A stretch of DNA of 64,000 bases from Anaerolineae bacterium (GCA_016926255.1 JAFGOY010000018.1:55541-119540); one strand, 5' to 3'. Positions 15,874 to 25,041 are shown, numbered from the stretch's first letter. Translations and numbers: made by a program. Notes: generated by a model not told the origin, from the letters alone.

Positions 15874-18564
15874 TCAGGGCAGGATGCCAAGCTCTCTGGC
15901 CCGTGCTACCGCCTCCGTCCGGTTGGCGACGTCCAGCTTGCGGTAGATGCTGGCCGTGTGCGCCTTGATCGTCCCCCGCGCCACGACAAGCTGCTCGGCG
16001 ATCTCCTGGTTGGTCCTGCCCAGCGCCATGATGTGGAGGACTTCCATCTCGCGCTCGCTCAACGGTTCGATCAGCCCGCCGTCCGGGATGCTTTCTGCCT
16101 GCGCCGCCGAGATCGTCCGCTGCTCGGCCTCGAACTGCGAAAGCAGATCGACGGCATAGTCGCGCAGGGGGCTGTCTCCGGCATGGGCCAGCCACCGGGC
16201 GATCAGCATTTGCACCGGCGATCCTTCATCGAGGAAGACCCGCACATAACCGCCGGGTTCGGCCAGTGCGAGTGCCTGATCCAGGTCGGCCATTGCCGCC
16301 GGTGTATCGCCCTGCTGCGCCAGCGACAGGCTGCGCAGGACGAGCATCTCGATTACCGCGCCCGCCTGTCCGCGATCTTCTGCGTCGACAATCGACCGGG
16401 TCAGCCGTTCGACGGCCTCGCCGAACCTGCCCTGGGCGATCAGCACCCTCAGCGCGGCGAGCGCCGCCATCTGCCCGGTCTGCCCGCGTTCCTCACCGGC
16501 CAGCCGCATCGATTCGTCGGCGCACTTTGCCGCCCCGGTCAGATCGCCCTGAGCGATCAGCGCCCTGACCCTGATCGAGAGCACTTCGGCCCGCGCCAGC
16601 GGGGACGGCGGCTCGCCCAGCGCCCGTTCTGCCTCGTTGGTGGCCGCCAGCGCCCCGGCCACGTCCTGATAGGCCAGCTTCAGGCGCACCAGCGCGTGGA
16701 CGGCGTTGCGGGCCGCGTCGAGACGCCCGCTCCACTTGCCCAGCTCGATGCCCTGCTCAAGGTGTTCCTGCGCGGATTCCAGGTCGTTCTGCTCGACCAG
16801 CACCTCGCTCATCGCCAGGTGCAGGATACCGGCGGCGGGCAGGCGGCCCATTCCCTGCTCCTCGATGTATTCCAGGGCGTCCCGGCACGCCCTGTCCGCT
16901 TCCCGAAGCCGCCCCAGCACCCGCAGAACCCCGGCCAGCCGGTAGGTGATGCCGGTGACCCCGGCAGGGCTGGCCCCGGCGCGGCTCAGGTTGATGACCT
17001 CGGTGTAGGCATCGACCGATTTCTCCAGGTCGCCCGCGCCGTCGTAGGCCGACGCCAGCGCCAGGTAAATCATCGAGAGCAGCGCCGGATCGGCGTCCGG
17101 CGATGAGGCGTCGGGCGTCAGGGCGAGGGCCTGCCCGGCCAGATCGATGGCCGTCTCGTACTCACCGTGATAGCGGGCGACGAACGCACGCAGGGCAGAC
17201 AGCTCCGCGCCCAATCCCTCGTAATCCGATTCGCTTACGGCGCGCTCTGCATCCTCCAGGTGCCCCTCGATCAGGTCGACCTGCCCCCTGAGCCACAGCA
17301 TCCAGCAATAGGTGACACCGAGCGGCGCGCTGTTCCTGATCGTTTCCTCCGGCAGGGCGTTCAGCCATGACCACACCGCCTCGATCTCGCCGTTGGTCGT
17401 CGTGCTCGCCCAGTATTTCAGGATCAACCCGGCGGCCATGTCGTAGTCTTTGGCGGCGAGGGCGTAGCCCACCGACTCGGCGACCAGATCGTTCTGCTCG
17501 CACCACCCGGCAGCGCGTGACAGCAGCTTCGTGATCAGATCGGGTTCCGACCGGTGCAGCCGCGCTTGCAGCAGGTCGGCGAAAAGGTGGTGGTAGCGAT
17601 ACCAGCGCCGGTCGTCGTCGAGGGGGATCACGAAAAGGTTGCGGCTTTCCAGCCTTTCGAGCATCGCCTGCCCGCCCGAAATGCCGGTCACCGCGTCGCA
17701 CAGCGGCCCGCTGAGCCGGGTGAGGATGGACGTCTGGAACAGGAACGCCTGCACCTCCTCCGTTTCGCGGGCCAGCACTTCTTCCAGCAGGTAGTCGAGT
17801 ATGTGGCGATTCGTCCCTGAGAAGCCCTCGATGAAGCCGATCACGTCGTCCCGGTCGCGGATCGAGAGCGCCGCCATCTGCAAGCCGACGATCCAGCCCT
17901 CGGTGCGTTCTTCGAGCACCGCAATCGATCCGGCATCCAGGTGAAGTCCCATGATCTCGTTCAGGAACTTCGCCGCTTCCGCTTCGGTGAAGCTGAGATC
18001 GGCGGCCCGCAGCTCGACCGTCTGGCCGCGCGCGCGCAGCCGGGCCAGCGGGAGCGGGGGATCGGAGCGGCTGGCGATTGCCAGGTGGAAGGTCGTGGGG
18101 CAGTGATCGAGCAGGAAAGTAACCGCCGAATGCACGCCCCGGCTGCTGATGGTGTGATAATCGTCGAGCACCAGGACGATCTCGCTGCCGGTGGCATCCA
18201 GGTCGTTGACCAGGCTGGTCAGGAGCATTTCCGGCGGCACCTGCTGGGATGCCATCATCAACTGCGACGCCTCGCCCCCGATCTCCTGATCGGCCTCACT
18301 CAGAGCGGCGATCAGATAGCGCAGGAAACGCCCCTCCTGATTGTCGTCCTTATCGAGCGAAAGCCATGCGGCCTGTGATTCGTGGTCTGCGATGCACGAT
18401 GCGATCAGGGTGGTCTTGCCGAACCCGGCAGGGGCGGTGATCAGGGTGAGCGGGCCGCGTAATCCCTGCATAATCTGCTCCTGGAGACGTGGGCGCGGGA
18501 CCAGTTTCGACCGGGTGAAGGGCAGGCGCAGCTTTGTGCGGATGAGAGGAGCAGCCATTTGCAT
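15874..18564 (-). CDS. MalT-type ATP-dependent LuxR family regulator
   Basis: 896 residues. An N-terminal STAND/NTPase domain has Walker A APAGFGKTTL (near 43) and IVLVLDDYH as Walker B; a long helical TPR-like region (about 350-820) follows; the C-terminus is a LuxR HTH: LSEREMEVLHIMALGRTN with TIKAHTASIYRKL. Members are switched on by a ligand that triggers ATP-dependent oligomerisation. The inducer cannot be read here. ATG 18564 (MQMAAP) or ATG 18558 (MAAP) both lack a strong ribosome site. It is divergent from the small gene at 18731, and no metabolic operon is adjacent. Confidence 0.93.
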   Translation of the reverse strand: MQMAAPLIRTKLRLPFTRSKLVPRPRLQEQIMQGLRGPLTLITAPAGFGKTTLIASCIADHESQAAWLSLDKDDNQEGRFLRYLIAALSEADQEIGGEASQLMMASQQVPPEMLLTSLVNDLDATGSEIVLVLDDYHTISSRGVHSAVTFLLDHCPTTFHLAIASRSDPPLPLARLRARGQTVELRAADLSFTEAEAAKFLNEIMGLHLDAGSIAVLEERTEGWIVGLQMAALSIRDRDDVIGFIEGFSGTNRHILDYLLEEVLARETEEVQAFLFQTSILTRLSGPLCDAVTGISGGQAMLERLESRNLFVIPLDDDRRWYRYHHLFADLLQARLHRSEPDLITKLLSRAAGWCEQNDLVAESVGYALAAKDYDMAAGLILKYWASTTTNGEIEAVWSWLNALPEETIRNSAPLGVTYCWMLWLRGQVDLIEGHLEDAERAVSESDYEGLGAELSALRAFVARYHGEYETAIDLAGQALALTPDASSPDADPALLSMIYLALASAYDGAGDLEKSVDAYTEVINLSRAGASPAGVTGITYRLAGVLRVLGRLREADRACRDALEYIEEQGMGRLPAAGILHLAMSEVLVEQNDLESAQEHLEQGIELGKWSGRLDAARNAVHALVRLKLAYQDVAGALAATNEAERALGEPPSPLARAEVLSIRVRALIAQGDLTGAAKCADESMRLAGEERGQTGQMAALAALRVLIAQGRFGEAVERLTRSIVDAEDRGQAGAVIEMLVLRSLSLAQQGDTPAAMADLDQALALAEPGGYVRVFLDEGSPVQMLIARWLAHAGDSPLRDYAVDLLSQFEAEQRTISAAQAESIPDGGLIEPLSEREMEVLHIMALGRTNQEIAEQLVVARGTIKAHTASIYRKLDVANRTEAVARARELGILP

Positions 18565-18730
18565 ACGGCGATCTCAATTCATATCAGAGATTCGGATATT
18601 GATAACAGGCCACGCCTATTATAACTGTGGGGACTGTTTAAGACACTTCCGGCAACCAATTGTCTCCACCGGAAAAACAGACTAGACTGGATACCGCAGT
18701 TCGAGTGGATAACCGCCGGAGAAGCCGACT

Positions 18731-19030
18731 ATGTCTGAGAAAGAATCGCTGACCCCCCAGGAAGCGTTGAACGTTATCGCTGCCGAGATCACCCACCAGA
18801 CCGCGCTGCTCGAACAGATCGCAAAGCCCGTTCGCTGGGAATACCTGCTCGTGATCGTCGAGGCGAAAAAGGAGCGCTGGTACGAATACTGGGCCAACGG
18901 CAATAAGCTCGACGAGTTCGACAACAAGCCGGTCTACTTCATGCTCAACGCCCTCGGTCGGCAGGGCTGGGAGATGGTCGAGATGCTCGCTTCCGGCGAT
19001 TTCTATTTCAAGCGCCACGTTCGCAGTTAA
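18731..19030 (+). CDS. DUF4177-like small protein
   Basis: 99 residues: a short helix, then WEYLLVIVEAKK, a hydrophilic segment with NKLDEFDNK, and LGRQGWEMVEMLASGDFYFKR. The order WEY ... LNxLGxxGWE ... FxR is the DUF4177 pattern. A second protein of this type occurs at 34474. The start is ATG 18731 with GGAGAAG upstream. Function unknown. Confidence 0.65.
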   Translation: MSEKESLTPQEALNVIAAEITHQTALLEQIAKPVRWEYLLVIVEAKKERWYEYWANGNKLDEFDNKPVYFMLNALGRQGWEMVEMLASGDFYFKRHVRS

Positions 19031-19044
19031 ATTCCAGGGGAATA

Positions 19045-19300
19045 ACTTGCAGTACACCTGCAACGGCTACGGCGACCGGGTGGCGCAATCGGTCGATGAA
19101 GTTGAGACGACCTATGTGCTCGACATCGGCACCCCGCTGACGATGGTGCTCGCCGAGACGACCACCGGCGAAGACACGATCTACTATCTACTTCCTCTAC
19201 GATGCGCTGGGATCAGTGCGCCAGTTGGCCGACGATTCGGCGAATCCGCTCCTGACCCAGACCTGCGATTCGGGAGTGTTTCGAGTAAACTCATGGTGAC
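19045..19300 (+). pseudogene. Decayed RHS/YD-repeat protein fragment
   Basis: One frame reads QYTCNGYGDRVAQSVDEVET then VLDIGTPLTMVLAET; a second frame, entered near 19192, reads FLYDALGSVRQLADDSANPL and stops at about 19300. Both halves match the C-terminal RHS core consensus (YDxxGxRVxQ ... YFLYDxLGSVRQLxD), but the segment between them is missing and the frame is shifted. No start, toxin tip or upstream repeats remain. It is a relic, probably of a deleted RHS gene, squeezed between the DUF4177-like gene and the aldo/keto reductase. The ORF-track entry 19047-19478 is therefore not a gene. Confidence 0.8.
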
Positions 19301-19338
19301 GCTCATCTCGTCATGGATTCAGGTTAAGGAGTATCACC

Positions 19339-20319
19339 ATGCAGTACACCCGGCTTGGCTCTACCGGCACGAAAGTCTCCCGCATCTGCCTGGGAATGAT
19401 GAGCTACGGCAGCCCGAAATGGCGTCCCTGGACACTCGACGAAGACCAGGGCCGTCCCTTCGTCCGGCGGGCCTATGAACTCGGCATCAACTTCTTCGAT
19501 ACCGCCGATATGTACTCGGTGGGTATCAGCGAAGAAGTCACCGGGCGGCTCCTGCGCGAAGTCGCCCCGCGCGATGAGGTCGTCGTTGCGACGAAGGTCT
19601 TCCACCCGATGGGCGACAGGCCCAACCAGCGCGGGCTTTCCCGCAAGCACATCATGGAGGCCATCGACGCCTCATTGAAACGGCTCGGCATGGACTACGT
19701 CGACCTGTATATCATCCATCGCTGGGACTACGAAACACCCATCGAGGAAACGCTCGAAGCCCTCAACGATGTCGTGCGGGCAGGCAAGGCGCTCTATATC
19801 GGCGCGTCGAGTATGTATGCGTGGCAGTTTACAAAGGCGCTCTATACCGCCGATCTTCACGGCTGGACGCGCATGGTATCGATGCAGAATCTCTACAACC
19901 TCGCCTACCGGGAAGAGGAACGCGAGATGATCCCGCTGTGCATCGCCGAGGGAGTCGGAATCACACCCTGGAGTCCGCTGGCACGCGGCTTCCTGACCGG
20001 CAAGTACACCCGCGACAAAATGAGCGACACAAAACGCGCCGAAACCGACGACTATCTCCACGCATCATATGGCCTCCCCGAAGACTACGACGTCGCCGAG
20101 CGGGTGGTCGAGGTCGCCGCGAAGCGTGGAGTCAGCCCGGCGCAGGTCGCGCTGGCCTGGACGCTCAACAAGCCCGGCATCGACAGCCCGATTGTCGGCG
20201 CGACGAAGATGCAGCACCTCGAAGAAGCGGTCGCCGCGGTGGATATCACCCTGTCCGATGAGGAAATCGCCGTGCTGGAGGAACCCTACCAGCCGCATCG
20301 CATTATCGGCTATGAATGA
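19339..20319 (+). CDS. Aldo/keto reductase
   Basis: 326 residues, NADPH-dependent (alpha/beta)8 oxidoreductase of the YajO/AKR11-12-like branch. Catalytic residues are visible: Asp in FFDTADMYS, Tyr just after, Lys in VVATKVF and His in YIIHRWD. Cofactor-binding GxxS/N positions lie near WSPLARGFLTGKY and PIVGATKMQHLEEA. ATG 19339 is preceded by AGGAG with normal spacing. Monocistronic or with the following DUF3592 gene, which starts 45 bases later. Substrate unknown. Confidence 0.93.
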   Translation: MQYTRLGSTGTKVSRICLGMMSYGSPKWRPWTLDEDQGRPFVRRAYELGINFFDTADMYSVGISEEVTGRLLREVAPRDEVVVATKVFHPMGDRPNQRGLSRKHIMEAIDASLKRLGMDYVDLYIIHRWDYETPIEETLEALNDVVRAGKALYIGASSMYAWQFTKALYTADLHGWTRMVSMQNLYNLAYREEEREMIPLCIAEGVGITPWSPLARGFLTGKYTRDKMSDTKRAETDDYLHASYGLPEDYDVAERVVEVAAKRGVSPAQVALAWTLNKPGIDSPIVGATKMQHLEEAVAAVDITLSDEEIAVLEEPYQPHRIIGYE

Positions 20320-20363
20320 TGCCAGCCTGATTGGTATATAACCGGCACATTGGAGAAAACAGA

Positions 20364-21086
20364 ATGTCGATTGATTTGTTGATTTACGGGATGTTCGGCC
20401 TCGCCGCCGTGCTGATTATCGTGCTGGTCGTCCTGCTGACCAGGCGGTCGGGTGGTGAACCCGAAGCGCCCCACGTGGACGTATCGCCTGCCGTCGACGA
20501 TACACCCGAAATCAGCCAGGCCCCCACGGCCATCGCAGCACCGGGGCTGGTCGAAAAGGCGACACCGCGAAAACTATCGCTCCCCGCAGTTCGATTCGAC
20601 CCGAACGCCCGCTGGGTGACGCCGGTCATCATACTGGTGATTCTCGGCTTTCTCTGCGGCGGTGTGACATCGCTGGGCATCGGCATCTTCAACTTGCAGT
20701 CGGCCAGGGGCAGTACATCCTGGCCCACCGTCGAGGGGACGATCAAGGAGTCGGAGGTATTCGAGTATTATACCGATACTGCCATGTATCAGGCCCTCGT
20801 GTCCTACAGCTACGTGGTCGATAACACACGCTACACCGGTATGACGGTCGGCTATGAGGTGGGCGGCTCCTCGAACCCCGCGCCGCAGCGCGAGATCGTC
20901 GAGCGCTACCCGGTCGGCAGCAAGGTGACCGTTTACTACGATCCCAACGACCCGCAGATCGCCGTGCTGGAGCCGGGTGCAAAAGGCAGCATCTGGGGGC
21001 CGGTGATTCGCGGCACGCTGCTGCTCTTTATCGGGCTGATCGGGGGCGCGGTGGCGGCTGGCCGCCTGCGCGGGGTGATCGGGTAA
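20364..21086 (+). CDS. DUF3592 membrane protein
   Basis: 240 residues. An N-terminal helix (about 5-26), an acidic spacer, a second helix (about 90-115), a DUF3592 beta domain (SWPTVEGTIKESEVFEYYTD through VGSKVTVYYDPNDPQIAVL) and a last helix (about 212-232). DUF3592 domains face away from the membrane and have no known activity. ATG 20364 with GGAG upstream is chosen instead of the ORF-track 20331. A strong terminator follows. Confidence 0.85.
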   Translation: MSIDLLIYGMFGLAAVLIIVLVVLLTRRSGGEPEAPHVDVSPAVDDTPEISQAPTAIAAPGLVEKATPRKLSLPAVRFDPNARWVTPVIILVILGFLCGGVTSLGIGIFNLQSARGSTSWPTVEGTIKESEVFEYYTDTAMYQALVSYSYVVDNTRYTGMTVGYEVGGSSNPAPQREIVERYPVGSKVTVYYDPNDPQIAVLEPGAKGSIWGPVIRGTLLLFIGLIGGAVAAGRLRGVIG

Positions 21087-21101
21087 AACTACACTCCGCC
21101 G

Positions 21102-21136
21102 GTGAGGGTGCAGCGTGCTGCACCCTCACCCGTTTT
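21102..21136 (+). terminator. Strong terminator after the DUF3592 gene
   Basis: 13-bp perfect stem GTGAGGGTGCAGC/GCTGCACCCTCAC with a 2-base loop, then CCGTTTTC. Confidence 0.85.
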
Positions 21137-21226
21137 CTGCGAGCGGCAGCGAGCAGCCCTTAATGAGCGCAATTCGTGGATAAAAAACTACCACTTTTGG
21201 TTGATCCCACGCCCCTACCCCCATGT

Positions 21227-21232
21227 TATAAT
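21227..21232 (+). promoter_or_regulatory. -10 element upstream of the DUF362 gene
   Basis: Perfect TATAAT 35 bases before the start. The only -35-like match, TTGATC at 21201, is 20 bases away, longer than ideal. Confidence 0.5.
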
Positions 21233-21267
21233 ACCCGCGTCCGTAACCAATCCATAGGAGTAAGATC

Positions 21268-22437
21268 ATGCCATCCACTGTCTACTGGGGATCGTCCCAA
21301 CAGACCCAGCTCGACCATAACGAAACGCTCCCGGCCAAACTCGACCTGATTCTCGACAGGCTCCACATCCGCGACCGCGTCAAAGACAAGACCGTTGCCA
21401 TCAAGATGCACCTCGGCGGCAACATCGGCTATTCGGTGATCCACCCGGTCTTCGTCCGGCGGGTCGTGCAGGCTGTCCTCGACGGCGGCGGTAAGCCCTT
21501 CGTCACCGATCTCCCCCATGCGACTGCCGACGCCTACACGCGCGGCTACACCGCCGAAACCCTCGGCTGCCCGATCTATCCCAGCACCGGACTCGAAGAG
21601 AAGTGGTACAAAACCGTCCCTTACGAGTACTGCCAGATGACCGAATTCCACCTCGGTGGGGCAATCGTCGAAGCCGACTTCCTGGTCGATCTCGCCCACG
21701 TGAAGGGTCACCCGGCCACTTCCTACGGCGCGGCGATCAAGAACCTGGCGCTCGGCTGTGTCACCGGCACCACCCGCTCGGCGATGCACGATGTCTCCCA
21801 CTTCGACCCCTACTTCTTCAAAGACAAGTGCCCCGACGAGGCCACCCGTGTGGCGATCCGCGAGTCGTGCCCGTTCGGGGCCATCGTCGACGACAAAGAA
21901 GACCCCGACGGCCTGCACCTGCATCACTTCATGTGCAACCAGTGCCTACGCTGTCACGAAGTAGCCAATGGCGCGTTCGTCATCCGGCGCAGTAATTTTA
22001 TGGCTTTTCTTGAAGTTAACGTCATATCGGCCAAACTGGTGCTCGACACCTTCGCGCCGGGCAATGCGACCTATATCAACATTGCCAACCACATGACGCC
22101 GGTCTGTGACTGCTTCGGCTTCACCGGTATGGCGATCCTCCCCGACGCGGGCATCTTCGGCTCGGATGACATCGTCGCCGTCGAGCAGGCCACGCTCGAC
22201 ATGACCGCCAGAACGCCGGTCATCGAGGAGAACCTGCCCCTCTCGATGGAGATACTCTCGCGGGAAGGCCATCCCCTCCAGTGGTTTCAGGGGCCGGACA
22301 AAGACCCCTACGAGCAGATGGAGATCGCCGAAAAGATGGGCCTCGGCTCGCGCGAGTACGAACTGGTCGATGTCCTCCCGGTCAGGGAGCCGGATTACAA
22401 GAAGGTTCACTACATCCCGGCATCGGGCAAGAAGTAG
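21268..22437 (+). CDS. DUF362 domain protein with a Cys cluster
   Basis: 389 residues. The DUF362 core covers about 30-260 (VAIKMHLGGNIGY, GGGKPFVTDLPHAT, VDLAHVKGHPATSYGAAIKN). A short CxxCxxC segment, HFMCNQCLRCHE, and an upstream ESCPFGAI give four cysteines that could hold one iron-sulfur cluster, as in ferredoxin-like DUF362 proteins. The role is unknown; redox activity is inferred. Start ATG 21268 has TAGGAGTAAG upstream. It ends at a terminator. Confidence 0.85.
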   Translation: MPSTVYWGSSQQTQLDHNETLPAKLDLILDRLHIRDRVKDKTVAIKMHLGGNIGYSVIHPVFVRRVVQAVLDGGGKPFVTDLPHATADAYTRGYTAETLGCPIYPSTGLEEKWYKTVPYEYCQMTEFHLGGAIVEADFLVDLAHVKGHPATSYGAAIKNLALGCVTGTTRSAMHDVSHFDPYFFKDKCPDEATRVAIRESCPFGAIVDDKEDPDGLHLHHFMCNQCLRCHEVANGAFVIRRSNFMAFLEVNVISAKLVLDTFAPGNATYINIANHMTPVCDCFGFTGMAILPDAGIFGSDDIVAVEQATLDMTARTPVIEENLPLSMEILSREGHPLQWFQGPDKDPYEQMEIAEKMGLGSREYELVDVLPVREPDYKKVHYIPASGKK

Positions 22438-22474
22438 CCGCCAACCGGGAACAATCGATACCCGCAGCATTCCG

Positions 22475-22520
22475 CCGGGCGACGTGGTTGGATCGAGCCA
22501 CATCGCCCGGTTTTCGTTTT
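22475..22520 (+). terminator. Terminator after the DUF362 gene
   Basis: 13-base arms CCGGGCGACGTGG/CCACATCGCCCGG with one mismatch, 10-base loop, then TTTTCGTTTT. Confidence 0.88.
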
Positions 22521-22613
22521 CTGACAATCTTCATCAGAGACACAGGACTTCTGAACAATTTCCCAACATTTACCGGCTACTATCAGGTAAATCAGTAAAG
22601 ATGGAGACCATTG

Positions 22614-23138
22614 ATGGAACCGGAAAAAAAGAAAATCAGCCTGACGAATGTCAATCTGCTGTTCGATATCGTCATCTTTGTAGCCTTTCTGCTCTCGCTC
22701 GATCCGTATGCGACCGGCCACGCCATCCACGAGTGGCTGGGTATCACCCTGCTGGCGGCGATTGCGATCCACCTGCTGATTCACTGGCGCTGGATCGAAA
22801 AGGTCACCGCCGGATTTTTCCGCAAATCGTCGACGCAGGCGCGACTTAACTACGTTTTGAACGGCCTGTTCTTCATCGACTTCGTGGTGGTCGTCTTCAC
22901 CGGATTGATGATCTCCGAAGCCGCCCTGCCTTCACTCGGCCTCACGATTGGTCACAGCACAGGCATGAAGACACTGCACAGAACTTCAGCCGACCTGCTG
23001 GTAGTGATCCTCGGCCTGCACGCGGCGATCCACTGGAAGTGGATACTGAATGCCATCAGGCGTTTCATCGTGCAGCCGGTTGGACGCCTGTTCAGGAGGA
23101 AAAAGAGCAACGTCGTGACCGTGGAGGTAAAGGCATGA
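22614..23138 (+). CDS. DUF4405-type four-helix membrane cytochrome-like protein
   Basis: 174 residues with four predicted helices. Paired histidines lie on the helices (GHAIHEWLG, AIAIHLLIHWRW, KTLHRTSADLL, LHAAIHWKWIL), the pattern of b-type heme ligation in DUF4405/cytochrome b561-like proteins. Heme binding is inferred. Members are found with flavin-based extracellular electron transfer, but no FMN-binding protein is visible here. ATG 22614 has GGAG seven bases upstream; the ORF-track start at 22611 is a TTG one codon earlier. Its stop overlaps the next start (ATGA). Confidence 0.8.
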   Translation: MEPEKKKISLTNVNLLFDIVIFVAFLLSLDPYATGHAIHEWLGITLLAAIAIHLLIHWRWIEKVTAGFFRKSSTQARLNYVLNGLFFIDFVVVVFTGLMISEAALPSLGLTIGHSTGMKTLHRTSADLLVVILGLHAAIHWKWILNAIRRFIVQPVGRLFRRKKSNVVTVEVKA

Positions 23139-23488
23139 AGATCGCTATTCGTATCCTGATAATCCTGCTGGCGGCGGCGCTGATCGCCGGGATCACCTAT
23201 GGCATCACGCAGTTGAGCAGCGGCAGCGGCTCCACAGCCGCCGAAGGCTTCCAGCATTCCGGGGAGGGCGGGCGCGAACGCGCGGAAGGGGGAAACCGGG
23301 GAGCGGGCGAAGGCTTCAACCCCGGTGCCTTCGAAGGCGAGCATTCACACTCGACCGGTGCAAACTTCTCGACCACGCTTGAGAACCTGGGGAAGATCGG
23401 CATCATCACGGCGATAGTCATCGCTATCAGCCTCGGCCTCGATCAGGTCAAACGGGCGCGGCACCGGCGTAAGTCACAGCCCGCCTAA
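23135..23488 (+). CDS. Small two-helix membrane protein paired with the DUF4405 protein
   Basis: 117 residues. An N-terminal hydrophobic helix (about 5-24), a Gly/Glu/Arg-rich and partly repetitive loop (GEGGRERAEGGNRGAGEG), and a second helix (about 85-105) before a basic tail. Start ATG 23135 overlaps the upstream stop in an ATGA, with GGAGGTAAAGGC before it, so expression is translationally coupled. The ORF-track start 23039 is inside the upstream gene. Family not recognised; a partner subunit of the cytochrome-like protein is the natural inference. Confidence 0.7.
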   Translation: MKIAIRILIILLAAALIAGITYGITQLSSGSGSTAAEGFQHSGEGGRERAEGGNRGAGEGFNPGAFEGEHSHSTGANFSTTLENLGKIGIITAIVIAISLGLDQVKRARHRRKSQPA

Positions 23489-23608
23489 TCCTATCGTCAG
23501 ACTCACCGGGAAGCCCGGCCCCGGTTTCAATCGCTGATATGCTGCCGGTCACCGAATCAACTGTCTCCCGCCCGGTTCGGGGAAAAAATAACTTGCATAT
23601 CAATTTTT

Positions 23609-23640
23609 AAGGTGGCACACTGGTTGCAGCGCGCCACCTT
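23609..23640 (+). promoter_or_regulatory. Sigma54-like promoter motif inside a hairpin
   Basis: TGGCACACTGGTTGCA at 23613-23628 fits TGGCACRNNNNTTGCW exactly, about 115 bases upstream of the MFS gene. The same bases form AAGGTGGC/GCCACCTT with a 16-base loop, so a terminator for the upstream operon is an alternative. Further arms (CACCGAATC at about 23550 with GATTCGGTG at about 23643) nest around it. Confidence 0.4.
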
Positions 23641-23757
23641 TCGATTCGGTGATCGACCAGAGAGGGCACCGGTGCAACCAGCATTCGACACTTTGCGTAT
23701 TTATCCCTGAGGGGGTTAGCATATGATCATTACCCCTTATAACCGGAGAACAGATTT

Positions 23758-25041
23758 TTGACCGAACAACCTGCTGAACCCACCATCTCGAATGACTCCC
23801 GCCCGATGGCTCCCTTTTTTATCGTGTGGAGCGGACAGGCGATCTCGCTGCTGGGCAGCAATCTCGTCCAGTTCGCGCTGATCTGGTATCTCACCGCAAC
23901 CACCGGCTCCGCCACCGTGCTGGCGATTGCCTCGCTGGTTGGATTGGCCCCCCAGATTGTGCTGGGGCCGTTCGCCGGGGCGCTCGTCGACCGCTGGAAC
24001 CGCAAGCGGGTGATGATCTTCGCCGACGCCGGGATCGCCTTTGCGACGATTATACTGGCCGTCCTGTTCGCCTTCGATGTCGTCGCCTTCTGGCACGTCT
24101 ATATCCTGCTGTTCATTCGATCTCTTGGCGGTACGCTCCACTACACCGCTATGTCAGCCTCCACCGCGCTGATGGTTCCCGAAAAACACCTGACGCGCAT
24201 CTCCGGCCTCAACCAGACGCTCTACGGCGGTGTTACCATCATCGGCCCGGTGCTGGGTGCTTATCTGCTTGAGATACTGCCCATGCAGGGCATCCTGGCG
24301 ATTGATGTCGCTACCGCTGCGCTGGCGATTGCCCCGCTGCTCTTCATCCCCATTCCGCAGCCGAAAAAGGGTGAGCCGACCGGCGAAGAAGCCCCGGCGA
24401 ATATTGGCCGCGACGTCGTCGAGGGGATGCGTTATGTCTGGAAATGGCCGGGGCTGTTCGGTATGCTGGTGATGATCTCGCTGGCGAACCTGCTCCTCCA
24501 GCCCGCCTTCGCCCTCCTGCCGATCCTGGTCACCGAGCATTTTGGCGGCGCGGCCCAGGAGTTGGGCTGGATCGAGGCCGGTGCCGGGCTGGGGATGCTC
24601 GCCGGTGGTCTGCTCCTCAGCGCCTGGGGCGGGTTCAAGCAGCGTGTCTATACCTTTATCATGGGGGCAGCTGGGATTGGAGCCGGCATGGCTGTAATCG
24701 GGTTTACCCCCAAAACGATGCTGCCAATGGCTGTTGGCACGATCTTTTTCGTCGGGCTGATGATCACCGCCATCGACGGCCCGCTCGTCGCCATCCTCCA
24801 GGCCAACGTCGATCCGAATGTCCAGGGGCGGGTGATGACGCTCACTTTCAGCGCCGCCAAGATCATGACCGTGATCAGCCTGCCCATCGCCGGTCCCATC
24901 GCCGATCTGATCGGCGTGCAGCTCTGGTATCGTGCCGCCGGGATTTTCTGCGCGCTGCTCGGAGTCTCCGGCCTACTGATCCCGGCCATCCGCAACCTGG
25001 AGAAGGATCGCCCGGTGCCTGCGACATCCGCCGCCGACTGA
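23758..25041 (+). CDS. MFS efflux transporter
   Basis: 427 residues with 12 predicted helices, of the MFS_3/enterobactin-exporter and macrolide-efflux-like group. Motif A is GALVDRWNRKRVM between helices 2 and 3. A longer cytoplasmic loop lies at the centre (QPKKGEPTGEEAPANIG). Start is TTG 23758 with GGAG ten bases upstream; no closer ATG exists before PMAPFF. The substrate is not predictable. Downstream is a C/T-rich stretch without a clear hairpin. Confidence 0.9.
   Translation: MTEQPAEPTISNDSRPMAPFFIVWSGQAISLLGSNLVQFALIWYLTATTGSATVLAIASLVGLAPQIVLGPFAGALVDRWNRKRVMIFADAGIAFATIILAVLFAFDVVAFWHVYILLFIRSLGGTLHYTAMSASTALMVPEKHLTRISGLNQTLYGGVTIIGPVLGAYLLEILPMQGILAIDVATAALAIAPLLFIPIPQPKKGEPTGEEAPANIGRDVVEGMRYVWKWPGLFGMLVMISLANLLLQPAFALLPILVTEHFGGAAQELGWIEAGAGLGMLAGGLLLSAWGGFKQRVYTFIMGAAGIGAGMAVIGFTPKTMLPMAVGTIFFVGLMITAIDGPLVAILQANVDPNVQGRVMTLTFSAAKIMTVISLPIAGPIADLIGVQLWYRAAGIFCALLGVSGLLIPAIRNLEKDRPVPATSAAD

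Noticed and set aside
15802-17106. 434-residue plus-strand ORF
   Set aside because: Antisense to the MalT-like regulator; His/Arg/Gln-rich shadow composition.
19047-19478. 143-residue ORF as an intact gene
   Set aside because: It joins an RHS relic to an out-of-frame reading of the aldo/keto reductase start.
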